From: Siderastrea radians
Taxonomy: Eukaryota; Cnidaria; Anthozoa; Scleractinia; Rhizangiidae
Direction: 5' to 3'
NCBI GenBank assembly: GCA_964017195.1
Contig: OZ024900.1
Span: 29,962,641-30,026,640 of the forward strand
DNA: 64,000 bases
Part shown: piece by piece, positions 48,501-60,500 of the stretch
Layout: each line of letters begins with the position of its first letter
Position numbering within the stretch: position 1 is the first letter of the stretch
Translations under genes and position numbers: made by a program
The notes under the pieces: generated by a model
The model's database searches: none
What the model saw: the letters and a program-made list of their open reading frames with translations, nothing else
Told to the model about the DNA's origin: nothing

Positions 48501-51500
48501 CCATACAATGTTGTTTTGGCCATGATGCTTGCCCATACAAATCCTGTGGTCTTCAAAACAACATTGAAAGAGGGGAGGGGGAGGACAGATACTTATGCAG
48601 TAGTGTGAGAAGTTTTGTTAAAGACATTAGGAAAATACAGGTGTGTTTTCAATTTGTCTCAAGTAGATTTGTCTGAGGTTGTAGCAACTTAAATGTTGGC
48701 TTTGTAAAGGTCTTCTAAAATCCATTAAAACCTAAGTTTTACTCAACAAGTATTTCATCAACAAACTCGCCCCTCTCTCATATATTCTTTCATTTTTTCC
48801 TTTTTTCTCAATCTCAGCTAAGTTATAAGAGGAGGCCTAAATTCTATAAGCTCCGTAGTTTCTTATAATTATACTTTCTTGCCACATTACGTAGTTAATT
48901 AACTTTTGATTTTAAAATAGAGTGGTTTTACTTAACCCACAAAACAGCAGTATCTAACAACTAGTGTCTATTAGTCAAATTAAACAAAAGATAGCAATGG
49001 GATTTATGTGTAATAGTGTCCAATAGTTTAGAGTCTGTTTCAAAGGTTGAGTGAAATCACTCTAGTAAAATAAAGATAATCAAAATTTACAAAGGAGCCT
49101 AGCAGCCAGCGTATAGTGTTATAAGAATAAGAGATTACTTTAACAGAACCAGAAAGTTAACAAACTTCTGTGCCCCATCCAAAATTCTTGCAATCTAGTT
49201 AGCATAAACAATGATCAACCTGTTCGTGGTCAGTTGTCATGATCACTGGTTCTTTTTCAAAAATATCATGTAGTTTGTTCTTACCTGTGTATTAATTGAA
49301 TAGTGTTCAATTATTAAACAGATGTTACAGTGGACATTGATGAAATTGATGAAAATCAGGTAAAAGCTTCCTATTTATTGTTTAGGGTGAAGCTGAATTG
49401 TTAATAATAATTATTATGTTAACAGTCATATTGATTAAAATAATGTTTGTTGTTGTTATTGTATCCATCTTTTATACTGCCCTTTGTCCAGTCATACCAT
49501 TGAGTGGTAATGGAGCTTTTTATTATTTCTATTTTTTCCCTGAATAGCGGGAGACTTTGGACACTCGAGGACTGCATTATGGGATGGCTTCAGCTCAGTT
49601 TTGCAGGTTTGTTACCATATCATTGTTAGCTTGGGTGAAACATAAAGGTACAATATTTTATTACCGTGATTTAGGAGATAAATGTTGCAGTGTGAATACT
49701 GTTTGTTCGTATAATCCACCATATCTAAGATGCAAAACTATGTTCAGAACATGGCCATATTTGCATGCTCAGCAAAATACCTTATATATTTGGCTAAGGA
49801 CTTTTACTTGCTTCATGACTAAAATTTGTTGCTTGAGCTTCCCTAGTTCACACAGTAAGGATTTTCAAATGAGGTTACAGTGTACAGAGCCTTGATCTAG
49901 AAGGAGGCATAACTTTGGGCTAGAATGATCTAGCCTTGATCTAGAATGGCACAAAACTCTGTTGTTAACTTCTTGGAATGTTTTTTTTTTAATTTTTTTT
50001 TAACAGAGCAAACTTTTCTGTTTATTTGTAGAAAACTAAAAGAAGACAAGGAAGAAATAGAAGAGCAACGAAGACTTAGGCAAGAAGAGGAAGAACGATC
50101 TCTTGTCACTGTAAGTTTTTGTTCCGAAGTCATTACAAGAAAGTGGTGCAGTGGTCTTCATCATAATTATTTCATCATTACAGTCAAGTTTGGAGAATGG
50201 TAAAATGGTCGTTTGAGATTTGAGCTGGGGGCATCTTAAGGTGATTCCATTCAATTGCATTGCACATCCTTTCTGCGCATCATTTTTTGCGTGAGTAGTG
50301 CGCACGCGTTCGGAACTTGATAGGGTTTCTATGGAAGCTGATCTGTTCAGAGAAATAAATGGTCGTTTTCTCCCAAACAAACTCGGTGACCCCACTTTTT
50401 TATTCCATTTATTCAAGGAAAATATGACTTTACATGATATATTCAAATTTGAAGAATTTTTCATTATTCAATTTTGAAATATTCCGGTTGATTCACTGTT
50501 ACAGTCAGATTTTAGGCATTTCACTGGAACCCTGCAGATGCTCGATTTGCCTATTATTTCAAATTAGTTTCATTGTAACGGCAATTTTAAGACATTTTAC
50601 TGTAATGCTGTACTTCAGTCATAAGAATAATGCTTATATTTCATTGCTAGTTATAACTTTGTTGAAGTAATGGGTGTCTCTAGTACAAGGATAGGTTTTT
50701 TTAATATTGCTGTCTAAAGATAGCAAAGTACCTATATACTACAGCCCCGTAGTGTCAAATCAGACATGGTGACCCCCTCTTTTTATTTTATTTTTTCAAT
50801 GTACTAGGTGTAATTAGTAACTGTGCAAAGTTTCAACAAATTCTCATTACAACTTCTTTTTCGATGGAATCACCTTAATTCTTTTCATGTGATCATAAGT
50901 TTGGTGGGGGGAGGGGAGGGGAGCAGGATTGGTCAGGGGGTCCAGACTTCCCACTTCCCACATCCTTTAATCCTGGACGGTTGTCTCCTGCCTCTTTACC
51001 CTTATTGATTGCAAAATATTATGCACTGTTTTGTAACTTTCTCCTTTTTCTCCTGCTTTCTTCCAGCTTGGGAACCCTGCTTCAAATAAATGATATATTA
51101 GGGGTGGTGAATGGTAAATTCGAGACTTTGCACGAGACAGGGAGATGATCATTTCCTTGTGTGAGCCCGAGACACTTTCAATTTTTAAATTGCGAGGCCG
51201 AGCTTTTAGAGTTTTCTAAAATGCAAACCCAAAACGTTGTAAGACAGAAATTCAAACGCGAGACTTTCAGATCATGAAATTGTGAATATATGAAACTCAT
51301 ATATTTGAACTGCGGAATGAAGAAGTAAATGTAAAGAAGATCCTCGCAGTTATTAATGCAACTTATGCAGTTGTGAAAAGAAAGCCTGAAAAAATCAGGC
51401 TTGCCGGGACTCGAACCCTGACCTCTGCGATACCGGTGCAGCGCTCTAACCAATTGAGCTAACAAGCCAACTGGGAGCTGGTCATTAAATTGGTTCGTAA

Positions 51501-54500
51501 TATACCCGGGAAAGATGAAGATGAAATTGTGAATATATGAAACTCATATATTTGAACTGCGGAATGAAGAAATAAATGTAAAGAAGATCCTCGCAGTTAT
51601 TAACGCAACTTATGCAGTTGCGAAAAGAAAGCCTGAAAAAATCAGGCTTGCCGGGACTCGAACCGTGACCTCTGCGATACCGGTGCAGCGCTCTAACCAA
51701 TTGAGCTAACAAGCCAACTGGGAGCTGGTCATTAAATTGGTTCGTAATATACCCGGGAAAGATGAAGATGAAATTGTGATTATCTGAAACTCATATATTT
51801 GAACTGCAGAATGAAGAAATAAATGTAAAGAAGATCCCGGCAAGCCTGATTTTTTCAGGCTTTCTTTTCGCAACTGCATAAGTTGCGTTAATAACTGCGA
51901 GGATCTTCTTTACATTTATTACTTTCAGATCAGTTTTGAACAACTAGAGGTATTACCTAAGCACATCAGAACTTGAGATTCACTTTATAGCCTTCTAAAA
52001 ACCCAAGACTCTAAGCGGCTTTGCAAAAAGATTGAGATCCTGAAACAGTCAGGTAGAAAAAGATGTAGATTCCAAGACTGTTTTGCCTAAAAATTTGAGA
52101 CTCCGAGACACAAAGAATCGCTCAAAAAAGTAAGACTGCGAGACCCTTACAATTCAGCTGAAATTTTGCGAGACCCTAACTTTTGGTAAGACCATTCGCC
52201 ACTCCTTTTATTGCAACACCGAAAATCCAAGCCACTGAAAAAGTAATTCAGTGGCTTAGGTGGGATTCGAACCCAGGACCTTTGGGTTAGTACTCCACTG
52301 CTGTACCTTTTAAGCTACAAAGCCACAATGGGAACAGTGCATGGATGAATCCCATTTGATCTTACAGGAAAATCCTGTGCCAACATGTGTAGCATGTATA
52401 ACATGCAAGGAACAAATAAATGAAGATAACAATGTTTCTATTCTGTATCAGAATCAACCTCATGCAATATCAAATAAATGATATATTGCGACGCAAAAAA
52501 CCAAGCCACTGGAAAAAAATTTCAGAGGCTTGGGTGGGATTCAAACCCATGACCTTCGGGTTACTTAGTTAAAATCCTGCTTTCTTCCCCTTCTTATCCC
52601 ATTTCCCGTATACTTCCCATTCCCTGTTCTCCCAGGCTCCCCTTGTCTCCCCTCTCCCCCTGCCACATTTGTTGACCACGTGATTCTTTGGGTGGAACTT
52701 GCAATAAATGAATTTCAACTTGTAGTACAGTGACATCTGGTCAAGAATGAATATTGCCATTCATGTTTTCAGATGTTTTTCTTTGCAACAATTCACCCTT
52801 GGTGAGTAACAAACATCCCTCTAGATCTACTAGCAACCACATCTCCTACAGTGGTTGCTAATTTCACTGGAAATATATATTAAGTTTCATGCTGAAGAGA
52901 GGCGGTTGCTTATTTCAGGGTCGACGTGCGAAACGTGAGAGGCGTTCATTGCGAGAAAAACAAAGGAGAAAAGCACATGATATGGAACAGTCACCTCCAA
53001 GGTACATAGGGAAATTGACATTGCTTGTATTCAATTGCCTGATCTGTTACTATCTTATGTTCTTGTGGGAAAAAATTACATGTTAAAATGCTTCAAAAGA
53101 GAGAAACTTCCATGCTAATGTACAGATTTATGATATCTGATAGACAAAAAAGGCATTCACCACCAATCAAATGTTTTTTCCAGCTACTTTTTCCATTTTC
53201 CTAGCTGCTGTTATGTTCATTCTATTATAAATGCCGCATCACATTTATGCATTTTTGTGTTTTACAGTTATGCCAGAAAAGCAAGTCCTACATATGAGCC
53301 TTACAGAAGGTAAATCATTAAACAAACTCTAGATCTCGTTGTTATGAAGAACAAATTGAAAAAAATAACAACTTAGCCTTGATGAATGTCATTAATTCAA
53401 CCACAGTGTGGTTTTTATTAACTACAAGTCATATAGGATCATAAGAATAAGTTGAAGATCCTTTTGAAAAATTAGATTCTACAGACAGTTTTATGTGGGA
53501 GTTTCCACACAGCCACACTTATGTCTGTGTATGTTCTTGTTGTGTCGTTTAGATCAATTCTCTATTCAGCTGTCTATTATTTGCCACTGTCTTTGGAGGC
53601 GACATTTCAGACAAATGTATCTGTAAAACTATATTAAAAGACGTTTCGATCGAAAATGTTCCAACTTCATCAGTTTGTGATGGGTTGCAACAATAAGGAA
53701 ATTGGTAATATTTCAATGCATTGCAAACCATGAAGTAGCTCGCGTATGCCAATGGAGTGTATCTCAGGTAAAAAGACATAGATGGCTTTTGTCTCACCAA
53801 TTTTGTAAAATGTCCAATAAAAAAGTTTTGAAGGGCACATGTCCTGATAAGAAACAAATTGTGTTCATCCCTTGCAGTTCTCCTCCCTTCCTACCTGAGC
53901 AACTTGGTGCAAGAAACAAATAATGCATAAAATCAGTAGCACCGGTATAATTATTTAAAAAAATTAAATTACAACGTAACTCCAAGGGTAACACCAAGCT
54001 AACTCTAGGTTAATTATGGTGGACCTCTAGATCGAGTTAGAATTTGAAAGTGTTGGTTTTTGAGGAGAGGGGAAAACCGGAGTAAAAACTTCTCGGAGCA
54101 AGGACAAGAACCAGGAACACACTCAACCCACATCTGACGCCGAGTCCAGGAATCGAGCCCGGGCCACATTGGTGGGAGGCGAGTGCTCTCACCACTACGT
54201 CATCCCTGCTCCCCTTAAATATATTAAACATTTCAAGCTTCAACCTCCAGATTCCTATTTAACACTTCCTTTTTCTATCATTTAGGTCGTCATCGCGTTC
54301 ATCTTCCCGCTCGCAATCTCCAGAAGTCCCAGGAAAAGTAGAATATATTACAGAATTCAGCCATTCAGCCACCGATCAGTCGACCAAGAAAGCGGGCGGT
54401 GATTCAAAATCGCATTCCTCCTCCTCCCGGTCGGTTTACTTTACTTTGTTATCTGCTCGCACCATGTGTCCTGCTTTAGCTTGACTGTAAGAAAACACAG

Positions 54501-57500
54501 TGGTCCCTAGGTATACTGTCTGTTATTGTTTACGCCAATTGACTGCATAGGTGTCTAAGTGTTGTAGTTCTACGTGAAACTTTTATCTGTCCGCAAAACC
54601 CTAAATTGTACCCGTTCTTATGAAGCCTGCTGATGAAAACGTTGACTTGTTGTTGAACTTATTATCCGTTACGATTTGTTTCTAACTGGAGTCCATGAGT
54701 AAATTTCTAAACTGCCCTCATCAAATGAAACGTTTTTAAGAGTACTTTATTTTTGTGTCGTTTGTTTTTGACTTCAAAATTTGGTTTGCTTTATATTTCT
54801 TTAATAATGATAATCGTAACTTTATCTTGTTAACTCCCGGGAGTTCTCAAGCAATATTGATCCACAGAGCACCGCTTTCTCGCTCAATTTTGTTTCAGAA
54901 GGGAAAAAAACAAAAACCTATGAGATCAGGGCTTAAACCACTGCATCCTGTGAATAGGCTTCCCTAGGGGAGAGGGCGAAAAGAAAAATAGCGAGTGCTA
55001 AAGCAGTCCCCTCTTTCTGCTCAGGGAATGTCAGGCAAGAAGGAGATACGAACAAACGTGAAAGAAGATTGCCACGTGAAAACTTGACGCAGGTGTACAC
55101 GCAATCGCGTGTTAAAGTTTACACGCGCCAGCGTACTTTCACGCAGCTTTGCATTTTATTCTCGCGCGACTGTCACTGAGTAGAAGGATGAACTGCTCGT
55201 AGTCTACAGAAGTTCATATCCCCTTAAAACCCTTAGACTGCGAGTAGTCTCTAATTTTGGCGATGGCGATAGTAGGACGGGCGAAATACACGCGCGCGCG
55301 CGCGCGAAATTTCGAGGAGACGCGACGCGAAGTTAGCACCGAAAATTCGGCGCTCCCCTCGCGTCGCGTCTCTTCAAAATTACGCGCGCGAGCGTGTGTT
55401 TATTTCGCCCGTCCTACTATCGCCATCGCCAAAATTAGAGACTACTTGCAGTCTACAAAACCCTCTCTTCCGGAAAGAGCTTTGAAGTGAAATAAGCCCA
55501 AAGCTCATCAGTTCAGTATGTTATGATATAATTTTTATGGTTATCTAATTTAGCTAATTTGTTTCTTTTCTGTTTTCTCCATCCTCCTGTCTGTGGTACT
55601 TTTGTGCTGACCGATTCCTGAACATGATGATATCTTTTCCATCACAAACCTTGGTACGTAAATATTCATGAATTTGTTACAACTCATGTTGGAATTAATT
55701 AATGCTAATTCCTTACTGTTTATTGCATATATTTTTTGTAACTCTTAAACGTAACTTTGCTGTTGTACAAATCAACACCAATAGTACTTCAGAACGCAAG
55801 AAGTCGAAGGAGCGTGACAGGTCTCAGTCACACAAGAAACACAGGAGTAGAACACGTTCACGGTCACGCGAGCGAGAACGACGGCGTTATCATGGCAGAT
55901 CGCGTGACAGATCCCGTGAGAGAAGTAGGTCACGTGAGAGAAGCCGGTCACGTAGTACAAGCCGGTCGCGCGACAGGGATCGTCACGGTGGCCGTGGGCG
56001 TGACAGGCATAAACAGCACAGTCGCAGCAGAAGCCGGAGTCGTGACCGTGACCGTGATCGGCGGGAGCATGACAGTGTGCGTGACAATGACGGCAAGGAG
56101 CGAAAAGGGCTTCCTTCCAAGGCTCTAGGGTGAGTTGGTTCAATAAGGACTCAATTTTTCACTATTTGTTTAAGCGACCTTAATAAGCAGTACCAATAAA
56201 AAACTTGCAACACTTGGAAAGCACTCTTAAGCCAAGTCATGAACTTCCGTGAGTCTTTCTTACCAACAAAAACGTCGGCACGAGCAAAAGTGTCGCTATT
56301 TTCTCTTGCTGTACTTGCCAAATGCAGAGACGTCTATATTCTTGGTAAGGTTTGTTGGGGTAGAATATAACACAGATTGTTTCGTCCACTTTGTTTTCAA
56401 CTGTATTCAACAAAACAAAGTTTTTTTAGTAAAAATGAGAGAATCATTCACATCATCTTGTCAAACATAGGTTGTTGAAAAACAAAGCAACACCTTCATC
56501 AGGCAGTAAAGACAAGGTACGTTCAAAATATTTATTTCTAAGTATTTCCAGTATAAACAACGTTATTGCATGGCATGTTGCATATTGCAGATTGCATTAC
56601 AGTATGCATATTGCTTTACACATTGCATATTACATCCGTATTGCTTTGCATATTACACTGCATATTGCGTTGTACAGTGCATGTTGCATTGTTAGTGTTG
56701 TGTTGTTCTCTTTATTTGCAGTTGACAGCTCAGGAGAAGATGAAGAAACGAATGCAGATGATGCTAAACAAACAGTGTAAGTCTTAAGTCATTGCCGGTA
56801 CCAGGGTTCTCGTTAGCTGCCTTGGTTGACTTTACCCAGATTTCTACGGTAAAACTGTTTGAATTTAATTAGGGTTTTTGTGTTTGTTTACAGTGAAAAC
56901 AGACAGAAAAGAAGAGAGAAGAAAAAGAGAAATGAAAGAACAAGAAAGACGGGTAGAAACACAAACCAGTTATTTGTTGTTTTGTGGCTTTATACCATTC
57001 AACGGAGTGACAATAGGACGAAAGAAATATATCGAGAAATACGAATCGCAATCTGAGAAAACGATGTTCGGTTACAACTGAAGATGCATTTGATTTTCGC
57101 CAGCTGCTTTTTAAACAAATAATACTTCTTACACGGCCTTCTTCAGGGTTGCATGTACAGTTGAATAGCGACTATCTTTGACTTTGTACAGCTCCCAATT
57201 CACGGAATAGCTAATTAAAACGAGCGTGCTCTATCGGCTTTTGTCCGTGACTTCCGGATTTTTCTCAAGTCGTAAACAAGCAAAACAGTTGCTTTATCTT
57301 TCACGGAATGATAGTCCCCACCTTATTCTGATAATAAAAAAATCCATAGTCATCACCAAAAATTCAGTCTTAGATCTGGTTACGTTGCATGTCCAAGGTG
57401 GCATGAAAAAAGAGAATAAGCATATGAAGTAACTGATCATACTTGTAAGCTGAAGATAAAAGATTTATGAGGAAAAAGATCCTTTCAGTTGTTTGGGCAA

Positions 57501-60500
57501 CTTCAACAAGTTCAAAGAAAGCCTGAAAACAATTCATGCTTGAACAGAATTCCAACTCATGACCTTGTAATACTTGTCCAAATCTTTTGCCAACGGAGCC
57601 ATTGCAAGGCCTACTCTGGGGCCCAAAGTCGCCCAAAGTCGCCTAAAGTCGCCCAAAGTCGCCTAAAGTCGCCCAAAGTCGCTCTAAGTCGCCTTAAATT
57701 CCTTGTATATAATTTATATATTAATAGTAAACTATGTAAAACTTAATATAGTTTATTTTCAGTTTGCTTGCCAAGGCTGTTGCCTAACCAGAGCCCTATA
57801 CAATAAAATGCCCAAGGAATCATCCTGGGGCCCCTAAGTTTCTTGTTGTGACACTTACTAACTCACAGCTTTCACTTAATGCCTTACTTTTTGGCCTGTG
57901 ACCAATTCGGCAACAACCTTGCTTGCTAGCTGTTGTTAAGGTCATTGTTGCATGTTTATGTACTACTAATGTCTTTAGTGAGCGGGTCCATACCAACATC
58001 ACAAGAGGTCATTAGAAATTCCAAGGGGGGTGGGGGCAGTGGAGGCTCTTGAAAGCCACCAAACTAGAATTTCCAGAAGGGTGGGGTGGAATAGGGGGTT
58101 GGTGGAGCATTCAAACTAAAACATTTTCATGGGGATAGTATGGATATTTTCTGTAACAATGCATTATGGTGTACCATGATGATTCCCACGTACATGTATA
58201 CCACAACTGTACTTAGGTTCACCTTGGCATTTCCAATTAAGTCACTGAAGGTTACCTAAAATTGCCTAAAGTCGCTCAAAATCGCCCAAAGTCGCCTAAA
58301 GTCGCCCAAAATCGCCTTAAATCGCCCAAAATCGCCCGTAATTTTGGACAAAATAAGCTAAAATCGCCTAAAGTCGCCTTAAGTCGCCCAAAGTTACGGC
58401 GACTTTGGGTCCCAGAGTAGGCCTCATTGCACCACCGTCGATGATAAGTAAAAGTAAATCTACTCTGCTGAGCGAGTTGCGAGTTTTAAAATAATATGTT
58501 GTATTTTGCTTTCTTTTGTTTTCTTAGGAACGGGAGGATGATTTGCGCGAGATGCAACGAAAGTGGCGCGAAAGGTAAGTCCTACGTCCACCGATTTCTT
58601 GGGTGTCTCGAAAACACAGACCTCGAAAACCCAGACCCCAGACCCCAGACCTCGAAAACACAGACCTCGAAAACCCAGACCTCGAAAACACAGACCTCGA
58701 AAACCCAGACCTCGAAAACACAGACCTCGAAAACCCAGACCTCGAAAACACAGACCTCGAAAACCCAGACCTCGAAAACACAGACCTCGAAAATGCAGAC
58801 CTCGAAAACGCAGACCTCGAAAACACAGACCTCGAAAACACAGAAACCACTAACGTGTCAAAAATACTGTAAACAATGTTTATAAATCCCCTGTTTGTCG
58901 TTTCTATTTCTTTTGTTTAGAAACTGTTTGTTGCCAATTACCTCGATATCCAAAAGTCGATATGAAAATGAAATGTATTAATCGGGCCTAAACAGAAGTG
59001 GATTAGTCAAAGTACAAAATACAAAGGCACCCGAAAGCGATTGAAACTCACTGACCTATCATAACAGATAATAATTCTAAAATCGATGACCAGATGTCAC
59101 GCAACGGTAATCAGGTGACGGAAATCGGCATTCGATAAAAACAAATTGAAATAAATGAATTTGAAAAAAATCAATGTGGGTTCGCAAAGGAAAGGTTTCT
59201 TTATTTGAAAATTCCTAAACAACAGAACTCAGACCATATTTAACGATAACAAGATAAAATGGGTAAATGTTGCCAACAACTTGACGAGAATATTTCTCGC
59301 TTGACAGTTCAAACAAACAACAATAACAAAAACTGCATTTGGTCAGGATTTCTTGGCCTCTTAAATCGAAGTAGATGTATTCGAGCATCATAGCAAGCGG
59401 CTGGAAGGAAACCCATTTCAATTGCACAATGTTTGGGTGTTGCAAATCGTTGAGGAGTCTAACTTCTTTATAGAATAGCTTCTTTTCTTCCTGATCGAGC
59501 ACTTGCAGCATTTTCTTGACGACAACGGTGTGACACTTCGTATCTCCTGAAGCTCTGTATTCTGCCGTGTAAACATCTCCAAAGGAACCTTGTCCTAGTC
59601 TCTGTTTTAACGGCAATTCACTACATTTGAAGCGCGGAATGTCTTCGCCAATTTCGCTTGCAGGTGGCCCTTTTCGTAATAGCTGAGGAAGCTTAAACTT
59701 TCGAAAAACCGACATAGCTGAAAATTTTACCCCTCAATCTAAACATGTGTCTTAAGTTTCGCGCCAAAATGTTTACTTCTGCCTCACGTGCGAGGGCCGA
59801 CCTTTGACCTCAATGGCTGAAAGCCAGCTATTGTTCGGTCACACCCCCAAGAACAAAGTCGAAGATCATGTTCTTTTATTGTACACTTCCGTCACGCAAC
59901 AAAGAGAATACGCGCCCGAATTCAGCTTGCAAAAGCCAATCGAGGCCCTAAACTATTCCTACCGCTCTTTCGACGGGGAAATTTGTTGCGAACTAGCACT
60001 CATCGCACATGATTGCGTAGAAAAACAAAGCCAAGAGCCGAAAGGAGTGATGACCAAAGAAAGACCAAGAAAACACCACGCGCGAAGTGTCTCACATATC
60101 ATGACAGCTATAAATGACAGTTACTGGTGCTCATTGTACGTCTACAATAGTTATTTCAATGGTTTTTCTGATTTTAATATATCTTAGTTTTCGTAACACC
60201 CACGACAAACTAGGGGATTTATAATTTTTTATTTCAGCCATAATTCGCTCGCTAGCAAAGGCTGTCATTGTTTACAGTATTTTTGACACGTTAGTGGTTT
60301 TTAGTAGGTCTGTGTTTTCGAAGTCTGTGTTTTCGAGGTCTGTGTTTTCGAGGTCTGGGTTTTCGAGGTCTGTGTTTTCGAGGTCTGGGTTTTCGAGGTC
60401 TGTGTTTTCGAGGTCTGGGTTTTCGAGGTCTGTGTTTTCGAGGTCTGGGTTTTCGAGGTCTGTGTTTTCGAGGTCTGGGGTCTGGGGTCTGGGTTTTCGA

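Larger units (their letters stand above)
51101..52205. mobile_element. TIR element containing nested SINEs
   Basis: GGGGTGGTGAATGGT at 51101 mirrors ACCATTCGCCACTCC ending at 52205 (two mismatches). The flanks inside are full of GAGACT/CGAGACC strings. The SINE copies at about 51276-51930 interrupt it, so it is older than they are. Confidence 0.6.

Noticed and set aside
51398..51715. Two apparent tRNA genes on the minus strand
   Set aside because: Acceptor and T-arm pairing is good, but U33 is missing and the anticodon stem is mismatched. Each head is fused to a CTGATTTTTTCAGGC hairpin tail, so they are SINE heads.
55757..56143. Alternative plus- and minus-strand frames over the RS exon
   Set aside because: They are shadows of the RS codon bias. 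Only the frame in phase with exons 13 and 15 is kept.
58496..58885. Long open frames of repeated QTSKT, DLEN or RPRK units
   Set aside because: They are open in several frames on both strands because the 15-bp minisatellite lacks stops. The CLASRP exon ends at 58574, within the frame.
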